A stretch of 64,000 nucleotides of DNA from the NCBI GenBank assembly GCA_037951165.1, contig JBBDHG010000125.1, forward strand, positions 810,001 to 874,000. The letters are read 5' to 3'. The notes under the pieces are model-generated. The model was not told the origin of the DNA. It saw nothing but the letters and a program-made list of their open reading frames with translations, and ran no database searches. Positions 23,180 through 35,645 of this stretch are shown one piece after another. The stretch's first letter is position 1. Every line of letters starts with the position of its first letter. The DNA comes from Lophius americanus (Eukaryota; Chordata; Actinopteri; Lophiiformes; Lophiidae). Made by a program: the position numbers and the translations under genes.

Positions 23180-23720
23180 AAAAGGAAATGCCCCAAACTA
23201 TCCTAGAGAACCTGCCTCAGACATCCAGAGAGAGGGATTCTTTGATAAAAGTTTATAATAAAAAAAAACTCCCTTGCCCAGGCTGACGGTAATTGCTTTT
23301 CATTATTAAGTGGTCAAAGGAAAGACCTGATTTAGCAAGCTGAAGTTTCATACCGCCTTTTTCTGAAAGTGCCCTCCCTCCATTACCCTAGGCTTCTCCA
23401 AGGAGATGGTTCCCTCGGAGGAATCTGCCACAATAATGTTCAATACTCTGTGGCAGCGGAATGAGCTTTTTAATAAATGAATATAAGAAATGGATGGAAA
23501 TCCTGCCAGAAGACAGGACCAGGAAACCTGTCTGTTGAAAATAACTTGGTCGTTGTTCTGGCTTGGCGTTTTTAGGGGTCTGCTTCAGATAAGCGTAAAT
23601 AAAGCCTTTCATTGCCCCTGATTCCTTCAAAGATAGACTCGGCTGTGTGATATAGCCACTGATATATCGGGGGATTGGAGACAAATAAGCATCGGAGGAA
23701 GGCAGGGAATATATAATATG
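23180..23720. other. Candidate conserved non-coding element
   Basis: Repeat-free sequence with blocks such as GGTAATTGCTTTTCATTATT and AGTGGTCAAAGGAAAG that look like transcription-factor words. A 98-codon minus-strand frame across it has no family resemblance. This is an impression only. Confidence 0.22.
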
Positions 23721-24460
23721 AAAGCTTTTCTTCAGACAACCGGTTGGAAAATTTATAAAAATATATAAATATTCTGAAACCTTTTATTGTCTTGCAAGAT
23801 CAGAAACACGTTTTTCTTGTTGTGATCTGTCTAATTAATGTAGAGATTCCAAAGTAATGAAGATAATCCTGATGGACTTCTTTTGACAAGATTATGTATC
23901 AACACAGGAATGAAGATGTGTTTCATGTCATAGAAAAGATACAGTTTATCCTCTGCATAAAGGTGAAATTAATTGGTCCACCTCAACATAAAAAAGGTCA
24001 AATCTGACAGCAGGCGATTTCCGTTCATTACCTCCATCTGACAGCGTTCACATGCTGCAGCCCTGGCACCTATTGATTGAATATTAAAACTTCTGTGGGC
24101 CTCGGTCTCAGATCGATACACAAATACTTTCTACAAGAAAACTTCTTTTCTCCAGCATCTGGTCCTCAAGTGGTTTAAATAATTTCTGTGGGCACAGATG
24201 AATGCTCCCTGAAATTACTTTTTTATTTGTGTCTTATTAACAGTAATATGATAATATGGCAGTGATTTATTTCTAAACCTGCCCTTTTTCAACTTGTTCA
24301 CATTTTCTGGCGCAGTGCTTTCATGCAGTCAGTGGAACGACCCGTCCTTCATCTGCAAGGTCACAGATAAGACAAACTTTGAAGCAAAACTTGTGCTTAG
24401 AAACTAGTTCAGCCTCCACAAATTAGCTGACTGGCAGTCTTTCAGTCTGAATGGACGTCT
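23721..24460. other. Intergenic DNA, nothing recognised
   Basis: No exon, RNA gene or repeat was recognised. Confidence 0.4.
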
Positions 24461-24880
24461 GGTGTCTGTCTGTCTGCCTATTTACCGACCTCACTATCAG
24501 TCAATCTGGCTGGTTGTTATCTGTCTAGCTGGTTGGCTGTCCGGCTGACTGGCTGGCTGTTTGTTTGGAAAGCTGGCTGGTCTCTGCCTGACTGTCTATT
24601 TGCTTATGTTGCTATCTGTTTGTCTGGAAGGCTATCTGTTTGTCTGTCCAGCTGGTTGGCGGTCTGGTTGGTGGTCTATCTGACCGACTGGCCGGCTGAC
24701 TGGCTGTCTGGAAGGCTGGCACAGCAAGACATACTGCCAGTCAGTTTTTTTGTGTATCTGTCAGTCTATCTGCTGGCTGTCTGGAAGCTGGCTGTCTTTG
24801 TGGAAGCTGGCTGTCTGGAAGCTGGATGTCAATCCGCCTGTCTCGATGTCTGGCTCACAGTCTGTATATCTGGCAGTCAG
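24461..24880. repeat. Imperfect CTGG/CTGT tetranucleotide tandem repeat, about 420 bp
   Basis: A long run of CTGG, CTGT, CTGA and AGCTGG words, with a superimposed higher-order unit around GGAAGCTGGCTGTCT near 24778-24830. The 121-codon plus-strand frame that spans it translates simply as tandem W/L/S/V-rich repeats and is not a gene. Confidence 0.85.
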
Positions 24881-25483
24881 AAAAGCAGGCAAGACTAATA
24901 GTCAATGAATTAGTGTTTGTTAAGCAGCTGACCAACAGGAAAATCATTTCAGAAAAAGGGCATGAGAGAGATTAATTTATTTGATAACATAGCATTGTTT
25001 ATTCGTCTTGGACAGCATGCCACAGCATTTTGCATCATTAATATTAAGACTGCTTTATCCGGAATCAACATACATACTTTCTAAAAATGTATGTTAACAA
25101 GGCCCGCTAGCCAAATTGGTGCCCTAAGCGAAATTTGGTCATGGTGCGCATCTTATGCTCTCTCTCTCTCAATCTCTATATGAGCAGACGAGGGGCTCGC
25201 TACGTTGGCCCTTTCAAATTTGCTTGACACTATATGTGACCTCCACGCCTTGGCCCTGGCTGACGGTGACCCTCCCCGACCATGATGCCCAAAGCAAGCG
25301 CATTGTCTGCGTATAGGAAGGGGCAGGCCGAATGTCAACAACAAGTACATACATATTAAGAAGGAAATCTGCATAAATCATACATCACTTTGCTAAATTA
25401 AGTCTCTGATGTGAGCAGCTTAATAGAAGCTGCAACAAACTAACTCCTGAGTCAATTTGATTAACATGTTGGCACCATGAATC
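24881..25483. other. Intergenic DNA, nothing recognised
   Basis: No exon recognised. A piece near 25090-25150 (CCAAATTGGTGCCCTAAGCG) has a repeat-like look but could not be assigned. Confidence 0.4.
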
Positions 25484-25491
25484 TTCTAGCA

Positions 25492-26344
25492 CAGCTGTTC
25501 TCAAACCATGGTACACGTACCAATGGTGGTATGCAGAAATTACCTACTTTTTACTAAATTAAACAAATGAATTTAAAAACGTGTAATATGATCAAAATAC
25601 TTTTATGAATGAAATAAAACATTGCAACCATGAGATGAATTAAATGGACTTTAAAATAAGTTATAATAATAAGACTTTCCTGTAGTTTTTTTGTTCTGAA
25701 TTCCAAAAGCCAGCTGCGTAGTCGGGTTGTGGCGGGTGCGCCAAGGCGTTACAAGCTAAATTGTGAGGACAAGAAGACAGTAACAGGAGGAAGTTAAAAC
25801 TACGAATCGCTTGATAACATTGCAATCGTGGCTTCAAACAGTAACTTTTAGGAAGAGAAGTGTGGATCAGGAGGAGAATATTATTAGCAGCTGTGTAGAA
25901 ACTGCAGTGGAAGACAATGAACTCAGCAGCATCCCTGAATCGACAGCATCAACCGGCAGCAAACAGCAAAAAAACAGTAAGATCTGACTCAGGTAAATGT
26001 AAATGTGCATTTACAGAGACTTACAGTAGTGTTTGTTAATGTTCTCAGATGCTCTGTGTGCGTACCATATATGTGTGAGGGGCCGCCCCTCGCATTATAA
26101 TCATGTGAAAGAGTTTAAGTGCCAGTTCTAGTGCTACTCCTTTGCACAGTGTATTTGCGGCTTACTAGTCAATGATAAATAATATTCTTGTTGAGAATAT
26201 ATTTTCCTCTTGTCTTAACTAAATTTAGATGAATAGGGTTGCCTACCTCTACTAATGTACTTTTACATGGGTCATAATGGCGGTACTTGGAGAGCCGGAT
26301 GTATTTTCAGGTGGTACGCGTTGTAAAGACTTTGAGTCCTACTG
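25492..26344. mobile_element. Non-autonomous hAT (Buster-like) element, 853 bp
   Basis: The left end CAGCTGTTCTCAAACCATGG and the right end, read inward as CAGTAGGACTCAAAGTC, are imperfect inverted termini of the hAT type. The flanking octamers are TTCTAGCA (25484-25491) and TTCTAACA (26345-26352), a 7-of-8 target duplication that fits the nnnTAnnn pattern. Both ends also carry the 'GGTACxxGTACCAATGGTGG' / 'GGTGGTACGCG' block typical of these elements. No long transposase frame remains. Confidence 0.75.
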
Positions 26345-26352
26345 TTCTAACA

Positions 26353-27751
26353 GAAGGGAGCAGTTCATGTTCAGCATGCTGGGGGGCCTGTTGTGAGTTT
26401 TGTTGCTTTTTTGAATGAATATTTCTCATACTGTCTCAATATGGACTCTGATTCCTTCAGTCTTACCATTTTCATGGCTATTTTGCATGCTGGGCGCCTG
26501 TTTCTCAGCTCCACTGTTAAGTTGCTGAACCATGCTGTGATATCTGATTATGGTTTCCAGCATCGCCCAATAGAATAACAGCATGATTTGGCTGCAGTCT
26601 CACATTCCACAATATACCTATTGACACTGCGAATGACTATGAAGCAGTTTTTGTTTTACAGACAGGGGGGTACTTTATTAATGGTTTAATTATAAAGTGT
26701 TGTCTATGAGGTTTCTGAGCATGTTAACAGAAAAATATACAAAAACCCACATGAAATAGATTCTATGGTGGTATTCATTACAGAGCTGGGAGAGAGGGAT
26801 GAGCCGTCTCATCGCAAATCACACCTGAGACCAATGCTACCCTCACTCCATTTAAATCACATCAGTGTTCTGCAGAACCCATTCTCCCAGAAGCTAAATT
26901 GAAATGGAAAAAAAACAAAACACATTTCAACTTGTTTTTAGTCTTTTGGGTTCTGCTGCAAGGATGTAAAACGTATTTAACGTGAAGTCGACCGTGTCAT
27001 CTGTCGGTTCTTGTAAGAAGAGAGCAAGGAAACAGAGAAAGGGACTTTCAGCAGGATAAAAGCAATACACCATGTAAAACATGCTGAGCTGCTGTAATCC
27101 TGAAGGCTATGGCAGGTGCAACCACGCTATAGCCTCGCTCAGTCAGTGTGAATATGTTCTGAATATTTCTTACTACAATCATGTTTTTACTGAGCCGGAA
27201 ATCTGCATGGCTGCATATGTCATGTAAACTGAAAAATATTGGTTTTAAGCAGGTTTTTATTTGGATTCTTCTGGTGATGCGGTCCATCAGCAGTGGTTGT
27301 CCTTCTTAGAGGCCACAAAGGAGAAAAAATAAATACACCCAAATAGAATGAATACAATGAAACAAATGAATACACCCATCCTATAATGTGATCAACCGAT
27401 TATACAAGCGTTGCAAAAATCATTAGCCCAGAAACTTACCAGGAATTATGTGTTTTTTACAAAAAATAGAACAGGTGAGGACGTGGGAACCTACCATCTG
27501 AGTCTTGAGGGTCAAGCACAAAAATATTATGCGCATTTTGGCAATTGAGCAGCCTGACACAGGGTCTGAAGGTCGACAGGTCTGTGATGCATGACTTCGG
27601 AACGGCGCTTTTTATTAACTGCACATTGGTGCTGCATATAGCAAGGTCAGCATTTTACTCACTCTTGTGGACACACTCCTCAGCTCTGGATCTCTGAGAC
27701 CACACACACATCAGCAGAGTGATGGACCAGCAGTTTATTTCCACTCACTGG

Positions 27752-27752
<1 letters not shown>
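26353..27752. other. Intergenic DNA, nothing recognised
   Basis: No exon, RNA gene or assignable repeat was recognised. Confidence 0.4.
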
Positions 27753-27819
<67 letters not shown>

Positions 27820-27867
27820 GTGCGTGTGTGCGTGCGTGCGTGCATGCGTGCGTGCGTGTGTGTGTGC
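27753..27867. repeat. GT dinucleotide microsatellite with GTGC variants
   Basis: About 30 GT units pass into GCGT/GCAT variants at the right. The cysteine-valine open frames over it are translation artefacts. Confidence 0.97.
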
Positions 27868-28139
27868 ACCTGCCTGCCTGAAGGAGGTACTTGTTGCACC
27901 TCGTTACTGATAAGTTAAAGCTACATTAATCAATGTCCTTATTTTGATAATCTTACATGACTGTGGTGTAGATTTATGAAGATTCTCGGCCACCTCTGCA
28001 GGCAAGCTCCCCTCCGTGACACATTTAGTATAGTAGCTTACTTTCAGACTTCCAAATCCACTCACCCCAGCCCGTTTTCCAGTAGCAGCACACACGCTGC
28101 TGTACGCAGGGTTTTCAAAATTCCATTTCATTCCATTTT

Positions 28140-28350
28140 CTTCCACGTACCCAGTCAAGTCAAGGCTGCAGGTTAGCTCACAGGACCGACACATAGAGAA
28201 AGCTCACATTCAATCTTATGAGCAATTTAGAGCGACCAATTCCCCTGGAGAGAACCCACGTAGAAACCGGGAGAACATTCAAACTGTGCGAAGAAAGGCC
28301 TGCCAGAGGTGGATGTGAAACCCTGAACCTGCTTGCTGTGAGGAAACTGT
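28140..28350 (-). mobile_element. tRNA-derived SINE (V-SINE-like)
   Basis: Read on the minus strand, the block starts with a tRNA-like head whose B-box is recognisable (CAGGTTCAGGGTTTC after TTCCTCACAGCAAGCAG). It continues with the familiar phrases GAATGTTCTCCCGGTTTCTA, CGTGGGTTCTCTCC, TTGGTCGCTCTAAATTGC and CTATGTGTCGGTCCTGTGA. Fish V-SINE/HE-type elements have this order. The copy is diverged and the A-box is poor. Confidence 0.7.
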
Positions 28351-28829
28351 GCAACCCACTGAAACTCCTTGCCGTGATTCCTCCACAGATGTTTTGATCT
28401 TCCTGATCTGTGTATTTTTAAGATATTTGTAGCGCAATATCAAATAATAGTAGCCTCAAAACCAGGTGAGTGAACACTAGTATAAATTTTCCGACAACCG
28501 TCATATATATTATGTCTAACAAAAAGTCTAATATTTTCTGACTGATTGCGGTTAAGTCTGATAATGTGGCAGGAAAGTAGAGAGTCACTGGTAAAATCAT
28601 CTCCCTTTCCTAATGGCACCGTTTCTCTAACTTTGTTTCAGCAACACTGAGGCCTAGCGTCACAGTTAGCCTGATAGGTAGACAGAGATGTAGCCTGCCC
28701 CACAACAGGAACATTTTCCGGCATAAGTACATTACATAGGATCCCTTTGTGGAACAGGCCGAGGTCCAAACACAATCTTAACTCAACTAGAGCCACAGTT
28801 ACCAGTGTAAAGATACTCTGGTAAAAGTA
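28351..28829. other. Intergenic DNA, nothing recognised
   Basis: No exon or assignable repeat was recognised between the two SINE copies. Confidence 0.4.
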
Positions 28830-29165
28830 AATGGTTAATGGACTATACTTATACAGCGCTTTTCTAGTCTGCTTGACTACTCAAAGTGCTTTTACCACAC
28901 GAGTCAGCCTTCACCCATTCACACAAACATTCACACAGTGATTATAGAGGTTACCATGCAGGGCGCCACAGGCTCATCGGGCTCATGCAGTAACCATTCA
29001 CGCCATCATTCACACACACACCAATGAAATAGCCATTGGGAGCATCTTGGGGTTCAGTATCTTGCTCAAGGACACTTCGACTTATGGACTGCAGTGGCCG
29101 GGGATCGGACCACCGACCTTTTGATAAGTGGACAACCGCATTCCAACTGACCCTATGTCGCCCTC
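28830..29165 (-). mobile_element. tRNA-derived SINE-like repeat of the 'ACTCAAAGTGCTTT' family
   Basis: The plus strand carries the common fish-repeat phrases AATGGACTATACTTATACAG, ACTACTCAAAGTGCTTTTAC, CACCCATTCACACAAACATT and CAGTATCTTGCTCAAGGACA. The last part, reversed, gives a tRNA-like B-box (GGTCGGTGGTCCGATCCCC). The promoter head is therefore at the right and the element points to the minus strand. Confidence 0.75.
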
Positions 29166-30324
29166 AAAAGTAGAAATACTTAGGTAAAATTAAAAAGTAC
29201 AAGCTCTCAAATTTACTTCAACTATTAAAAATAAGTTAATTTCTGTCAAGACGATGTCTGGGGAAGAAAGGCAAACCTGTGCAGTTATTTGTGTCACGCT
29301 TCGAGTCTTCCATGAAGTCAACATTATGCACCTGCAGCTGAATTGACCGGAGTGAAGTTGGGGCTTTCACTCCAAACCACACACACAGGAAAAGACGCTG
29401 GTGGTCGGAAGAGGAAGTCTATTCTCTTGGAGTTGCACATTAGATTTACATCCTTTCGCAACATTAATCATAGCAATTCAGATCCAGAGAGTCGATGAAC
29501 TCCGTGGTGAACATGTCCATTACAGCAGACATCCTGGGGAATTTTTCAGTAAAGTGTGTGTCCTGTCATGGATTGAGTCCAGGACAGAGAGGGCCTTCCT
29601 GACCAGCCTGGTTAGTTTTTTCCTGTCTCCCTCTTTGCTTCCTCCACCACAGACGACTAGCAGCAGCATGTTCTTATGGTAAAAGAAGAAATGTCCTTGA
29701 TGTAGTTTTAAATTATGAGTTCACTCAAATTAAAGAAAACACTCACGTCTCATTTACATTGAGATAATCTTTGATTTCTTTCATCAGGATTTGAAGCATG
29801 TATTTTTTTTTTTTAAATGCTGGGTCTTAAAGTTTTGTTGAAATAATTCCTCTCTCATTCTCTCTCTCTCTCTCTCTCTCTCCCTTTCGCTCTCTCTCTC
29901 TCTATCTCTGTTAAAGGAATAACTATTCCGAAAGGGAAGACTCTGAATCAATAAGTCAGCTGAAAATTCCCAAAGTTAAAAGTCAAACATTTCCCTTTTC
30001 TCATGGGGAGAGATTTATTGAGCAAGTGCTTGGATCAGTTTTCAAAATTGCCTGACCCACTACTCCCGGTGCAGAACTCCTGCGAGCCCCTCATCTATCT
30101 CTATTCTGATCTCTTGAGTGTGAATAACTTTTTAATAGACTTTGATATTCCCTGGGTACTACTCTACTATCTATTAGTACAAATACCACATAAAAACAAA
30201 AAGACTCCAAAACCTACACAAATATGATGAAATGTTCCATTTGTGGATTATATTTATGAAGGTGCCTCATAAGACTAACAGATACATTTTCTATTGGCAT
30301 TTTTACACAATTATTCTTGGGCTG
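29166..30324. other. Intergenic DNA with CT microsatellite
   Basis: A CT run lies at about 29850-29909. The rest has no recognised exon or repeat. Confidence 0.45.
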
Positions 30325-31412
30325 AAAAAACATCTTCACCTCTTCCACCTCCAGCTCTGCCTCCTGTCTTTGGGTCAGCGTCTCAAAACATACAGAAGGG
30401 CGGCTCTTTCTACCGTCTTGTAAACCTTTCCCTTCACTCTTGCTGCTACTCTTCTGTCCTCTTCTCCACCCTCTCCACCCTACCTGCTCTCCCTTCTTCA
30501 CCTATTTTCCACACTCTCTCTTGCTCTGAACAGTTGACCCCAAGTACTTTAACTCCTGCACCTTCTTAACCTTAACTCCTTGCCTGCTCACCGTTTCGAC
30601 TACCTCCCTTTCATTCTCTCACATGTATTCTGTCTTGCTACAACTGACCATCATTCTTGTTTCTCTCCAGCAGATACCATTCCCTGTCCAAGTTTTCTTC
30701 CACCTTCTCTCTGCTTTCACTACCGATCACAATGTCATCCGCGAAGATCGTAGTCCATGGAGACTCCTGACTGACCTCATCAGTCAGCCTGTCCATCACC
30801 ATAGCAAACAAGAAGGGGCTCAGGGCCGATCCGTGATGCAGTTCCACCTCCCCTTTAAAACTTTTCCGTGACTTTTACTGCCACTGTCACTTTCTACTTG
30901 GATGTCATGCTGCTCTCAGACATATCCTGCACAACTCTAATATACTTCTCTGTGACTCCAGAGGTCCTCATGCAATACCACAATTCCTTCCTCGGCACTC
31001 TGTCGTAGGCTTTCTCTATGTGCACAAAGACACAACGCAACTCCTTCTGGCCTTCTCTCTACTTCTCCATCAACACTCTCAAAGTAAACAGCTCATCTGT
31101 AGTGCTCTTTCTTGGCATGAAAACATACTGCTGCTCCCAAATTGTCACCATTGTTCTTAATATAGCTTCCCCTACTTTTCCCCAGATCTTCTTCGTGTGG
31201 CTCATCAACTTTATACCCCTGCAGTTGCTACAGCCCAGAACATCACCCTTGTTCTGAGCATCCTCTTATTCACCAAAATAGTGTTCGACAATCTACCTAA
31301 ATACTCCACTCCCTTATCTCCATACCTCCATAGGTATGTTATCAGGATCAACCGCCATTCCATTCTTCAATTTTCTTGAAAGCGACTCTCACTTCAACAT
31401 TACTGATCCTTG
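30325..31412 (-). mobile_element. RTE-type LINE, internal reverse-transcriptase segment
   Basis: The minus-strand translation around 30640-30850 reads HHGSALSPFLFAMVMDRL, then TIFADDIVIGSESREKVEEN. These are the conserved RT motifs of the fish RTE family, including the FADD catalytic box. Flanking DNA on both sides remains alignable by eye to the same family: 30328-30620 is the downstream part and 30850-31412 the upstream part. Stops and frameshifts are frequent. This copy complements the endonuclease piece at 3840 and the 3' ends at 6945, 53815 and 63690. Confidence 0.8.
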
Positions 31413-31552
31413 GGACTTATTGATTTACAGGTAAAAATCTTTAAAACATTATTAATATATCTTCATAAAAAGCTTTGTAGTTTGAGTTAATGTGTTATCC
31501 ATCCAGAACATTAAGTCACCTTAACCTTAAAAAAAGATCACATAGTTCTTAC

Positions 31553-31589
31553 CCATACCCATAGTGATGAAGAGCAGTAGAACCAACAT
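31553..31589 (-). other. Possible orphan signal-peptide exon
   Basis: The minus strand has ATG TTG GTT CTA CTG CTC TTC ATC ACT ATG GGT ATG G followed by a good donor (GTAAGAAC). It encodes a short hydrophobic leader (MLVLLLFITMGM) of the kind found in first exons of immunoglobulin-like receptors. No second exon was found before the RTE element at 31412. It is either a relic or chance. Confidence 0.2.
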
Positions 31590-34379
31590 GACAAAGACTC
31601 TCACATTGATAATTAACTCTGCTGCTCTGGTCAAAAACATCTCAACAGTGGCTCTGTTTTTGAGCACACCTGAAGATAAACAACTTCTCCACTGAGCTGC
31701 TCAGTGGAGGTTGAATGCCAACGGTTCAGCAGCAGGCAGGAAAGCACTCTTGAGAGAAATAAACACATCTCAGAGAATAATCGGACACCCCCCACTGCCA
31801 CACACTCACACTCCGTCTCCTTAGCGCCAGCAATATCCTCCAGGATGAAACTCACCACTGCCATCACCATTTCTCTCTGCGGCCATCAGGAAGGCTCAAC
31901 TGAACCTTAAAAACTAACATTTACAGTCTCAAAACAGATTTTAAACAGCTGCATAGAGGATCTTAACGAACAAAACTCCACCCCCTTACTCCATTAGAAT
32001 ACTCCTCACTCATGTCATTATCTGCTTACATTTATTTTCTTATGTGCTATACCTTTTATATAATAACTGAATGTATTATATTCCATCACTTTTGTCTTTT
32101 CTCTATAGTATAAATGTTGATTTTTTTTTTTTTTAAGATTTCTTGTGTGTGTAATTATGGAAATTAATGTCTGTGTGAAATGTTAATGTGCTGTTCAGCA
32201 GAAGTTCATTGTTCAGCTATCTGCGATGACTATAAAGGAATTCTATTTTATTGTATTCTGTTCAAAGATTGGAAGAGAACATGGGGCCTGTGTGATCTGT
32301 GAAAGTGCAAAAGTGTACTTCTTGTCCTATTGTCCATTATATCAATCAAATCTCACACAACTGAGCCGTAATCTGATTTATAAAATGCCTGTCTTTAAAG
32401 TGAAGAGTGTAATAACACTCCAGTTCTGACAGCCATACCAGCACATTTATACTTTTTCCAGGTTAAATGAAGAAAAAATGACTTTAGTGTTTTTGAATGA
32501 CAGGCAATAAAGTTGATTGAAGGACCAGCTGGAGCTCTAGGTCCTCCTCAGCCCAAACAATAAGCTTGTTTGGTTCCATCTGGTATTAAATGAAGCAGAA
32601 CAAATTTTCCTACATTTAGAGGAAAAAATATGGCTGTGGAGTCAGAATTAAGGCATTTATGGTAAGTTGTTCACTAAAATTTGGAACTGTGGCAGGGCCT
32701 GTCACTCTATAGCGATGATGTCACCCCACCCTAGATTGGTGAGATTGAGAATCTTAGTGAGATTCCTCAAAATCTCACCATGTTTAAGGTCCAAACTAAA
32801 AATGTCCTATCTTATGCCTAAGACTCAACCAGCCTATCAGGCACCCACACATCTCAAGACACAAGATTATCTGTATAGTAATTTTTTCCTCTGTGCGAAG
32901 GATGTAAACATTTACCGATACGTCATGACAGGAGATGTGTATAACTTTATAAATGCAAGTGTATGTAATTGCTTGCCCGTTGCTCGACCAAGCTGTCAAT
33001 AGCCCAATTCCAATAATAGAAATAGGTTCACTTCATTAGTTGAATCAATGTATGAAGGAGATGGTGCTTAGCTCCGGTGGGAATCAGAATGTAAAATGAA
33101 TTTTCAAAATATGAAAATTTCAAATGTCTGGTATGATTTCCTGACCAGCCAAGGTGGTGTAGTTGTACCGCAGGTCGTAACGCAACAACTCAAAAACTCT
33201 TTCATGGATCAATTTCAAATTTTATAGCCACAAAGACCGTAGTGCATGGAAGGACTGGATTGATTTTATTAATTTTGGAATAGGTCAGTTGTGTATTTCT
33301 GATGCTAGGCGAAGCTTTATTGACAAAGGGGCATAATTTCTCAAAAATTGGTCCAATTTTGTCCAAATTTGGTGAATATTAAACGACTTGTATCTTATAT
33401 ATATAGAATATTTTACTCTAATGGATGGTATTTTACTCACTATAGGGGGGTGCATTTGTTCCACGCAAAATACAATATATTTGGACATCGCTCCACATTA
33501 AATTTGAGCAGTTTAGTGTGACTGCATGTACCATGCAGGGGATTGGGGACTTTTCGTGGATATGCCCTTGCTGACGAGAATGACAGCAAGGGCAAAGCTT
33601 GCTGCACCTGGTTAAAACCAGGTGCAGTAAACTTTGTCTGGTTCATGCCGTTTATTTGGTCTACTGTATCTATTACTGACATTTGCCACAGGATTTAAAA
33701 AAAAACTGCTTTCCACTGCCGTATATATTCACTCCAAGTCCCATTTCCTATTTTTCTATTTTGTGATATTTCAAAGTCTGCATTAAATTCACACGTTATC
33801 AGCTATTCCCTCCACAGGTCGTGACAAAATATAACAAAAACATGTAACTTGGCTCTCAGGGTATCACTACCAAAGGGCTAGGCTAATTATCTACCACTTT
33901 TTGAAAAAAAAGCTAATTCTTCTCTCTCTGTTTCCCAGCAGCACGATTGTTTCCCCCCAAAAATGTTGAATATCTGTCAAGGGACAGACTATTTGGATTG
34001 TTGAAAATGAAGGGACAATACATTTTGTATCCACATACGAGATTACATTGCGTTGGCGTTGTTGTGCCTCACATGTGAGAAAACTGTTGCTATGGTAACC
34101 CACAAAAGAGCTTCACTGGTGTTTTAACAAATCCATCCAGAAATATGCACGTCCGCTCCACAAGTAGAGAATATTTCTCTGCAGAAGTTAAGTTTAACCT
34201 TCAGAGACTTTTTTTCATGCCTTGCTCTGATTTACTACATCACAATTGTTCCATTCATCAAGCTGGATGGATTCACTGCACATTTTAAGGAAAGAAAGGA
34301 ATATTAATCGCCAACCTTATATCATATTATCTCCTCTGAAGAGAGACTATTGTTTCATGTGCTCAAATGTATGTGTGTA

Positions 34380-34386
<7 letters not shown>

Positions 34387-34413
<27 letters not shown>

Positions 34414-34463
34414 TGAGAGAGAGAGAGAGAGCCAGAGAGAGAGAGAGAAAGAGAGAGAGAGAG
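34387..34463. repeat. GA dinucleotide microsatellite
   Basis: An interrupted GA run of about 77 bp. Confidence 0.95.
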
Positions 34464-35429
34464 TGGGCCCATTGTTGCCCATTGTGTAGCCGATCATGAA
34501 GCAAACACTCCCCCTCATCATATCGCTCATCCGTGCATCGAATGAAAAGAGCCTGGAAATAAAGACTAATTGATCCTCTAACTTATTTTAACTTATGTTG
34601 TTGCTGCTCTGAATCCAAAAGAGACAGGTGTTTCTCCAACGATCCAGAGCCATGTGTGTTTGTATGTGTAATTGGTGTCTCACAGCACCATTCTAATGAC
34701 GCCACACTACATCCTCTGCACTGGTTTCTGCTCAGAACCACACGTGGACTGGAGATGATTCTCATCTAATGCACACAACACAAAGTAGGGATGGTGTCCG
34801 TCTTTGAAGATGACAATTTCTGCAGTAGGACGTTTGAGGAGCAGATGTCTTTGGAGACAGTTAGGGATCATATTGGTTATATAAGTGAGGCATATGGGTT
34901 GTGAGCACATCCCATAAAAACACACTTAAGATACCAGTTATAGGAAGATAAGCCGGCGCTGAACAGCAGCATCAACGTCAAGGTGAAAGAGAAACTTTTA
35001 GCTAACTTCCATATTCAGATATAACTTGAAAGAATAAGAAGAGTAAAATGTATGAAAGCTGAAAACTTTCCAAAGTTCAACGAGAGTGTAACTCCGCTCT
35101 GAGAATACCGCAGGGTGCTCCCAGAACACCACGAGAAGTTATCAGTTTGACTTTTCCCATATTTGCACACTGTCTAAAATAACTGCACTAACTTTTTCTC
35201 TCAAAAAACCAAAAAGTGAGCCGCAGACTATTAATGTGGGACACCAGCTTGACTATATGTCGAGAAGCAAATACTTACTATATTTTACATTTGTTTTTCT
35301 GTACGAACTCTGCCACACGTTTGTTTGTTTTTTGCACTGGATCAAAATCTTCTTTCATCTTAATCTCATTTTGATTCTTCTTTTTCTCTTCCTCCTCTTT
35401 TGTGTCACAGCGTTCAGTAAGTTCATTTA

Positions 35430-35645
35430 TTCATTCTCTGTAACCTCTTATCCAGTTCAAAGTCATGGAGTGGGAGGGGGTCCTTTTAGAGTCACCCATT
35501 CCCAGCCACTGTTACATGTTTATGGACTGTTGGAGGAACCCGGAGAACCCGGAGAAGCCACAGGGATAACAGGCAAACTCCAAACAGACAGGTCGCAGGG
35601 CCAAAGCTAGATTTGAACCCAGACCCTCCTTGCTTTGCTTTATGC
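35430..35645 (-). mobile_element. tRNA-derived SINE (V-SINE-like), second copy
   Basis: Read on the minus strand it gives GGGTTCAAATCTAGC (a good tRNA B-box), then a GTTTGCCTGTTATCCCTGTG-type block where the family has its 'GTTTGCATGTTCTCC' phrase, then TGGGTGACTCTAAAAGGAC. The order matches the copy at 28140. It is diverged. Confidence 0.6.

Larger units (their letters stand above)
31413..35429. other. Intergenic DNA with a diverged repeat and a GA microsatellite
   Basis: No host gene could be supported. About 33170-33600 resembles the 'ACTCAAAAA..ATGGATCAATTTCAAATTTTATAG' type of low-complexity fish repeat also seen near 10380 and 62690. A GA-rich microsatellite lies at about 34387-34463. 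The remaining open frames are short. Confidence 0.4.

Noticed and set aside
24533..24898. 121-codon open frame rich in W, L, S and V
   Set aside because: It is the direct translation of the CTGG/CTGT tandem array.
27667..27918. Cysteine-valine repeat open frames
   Set aside because: They are translation of the GT microsatellite.
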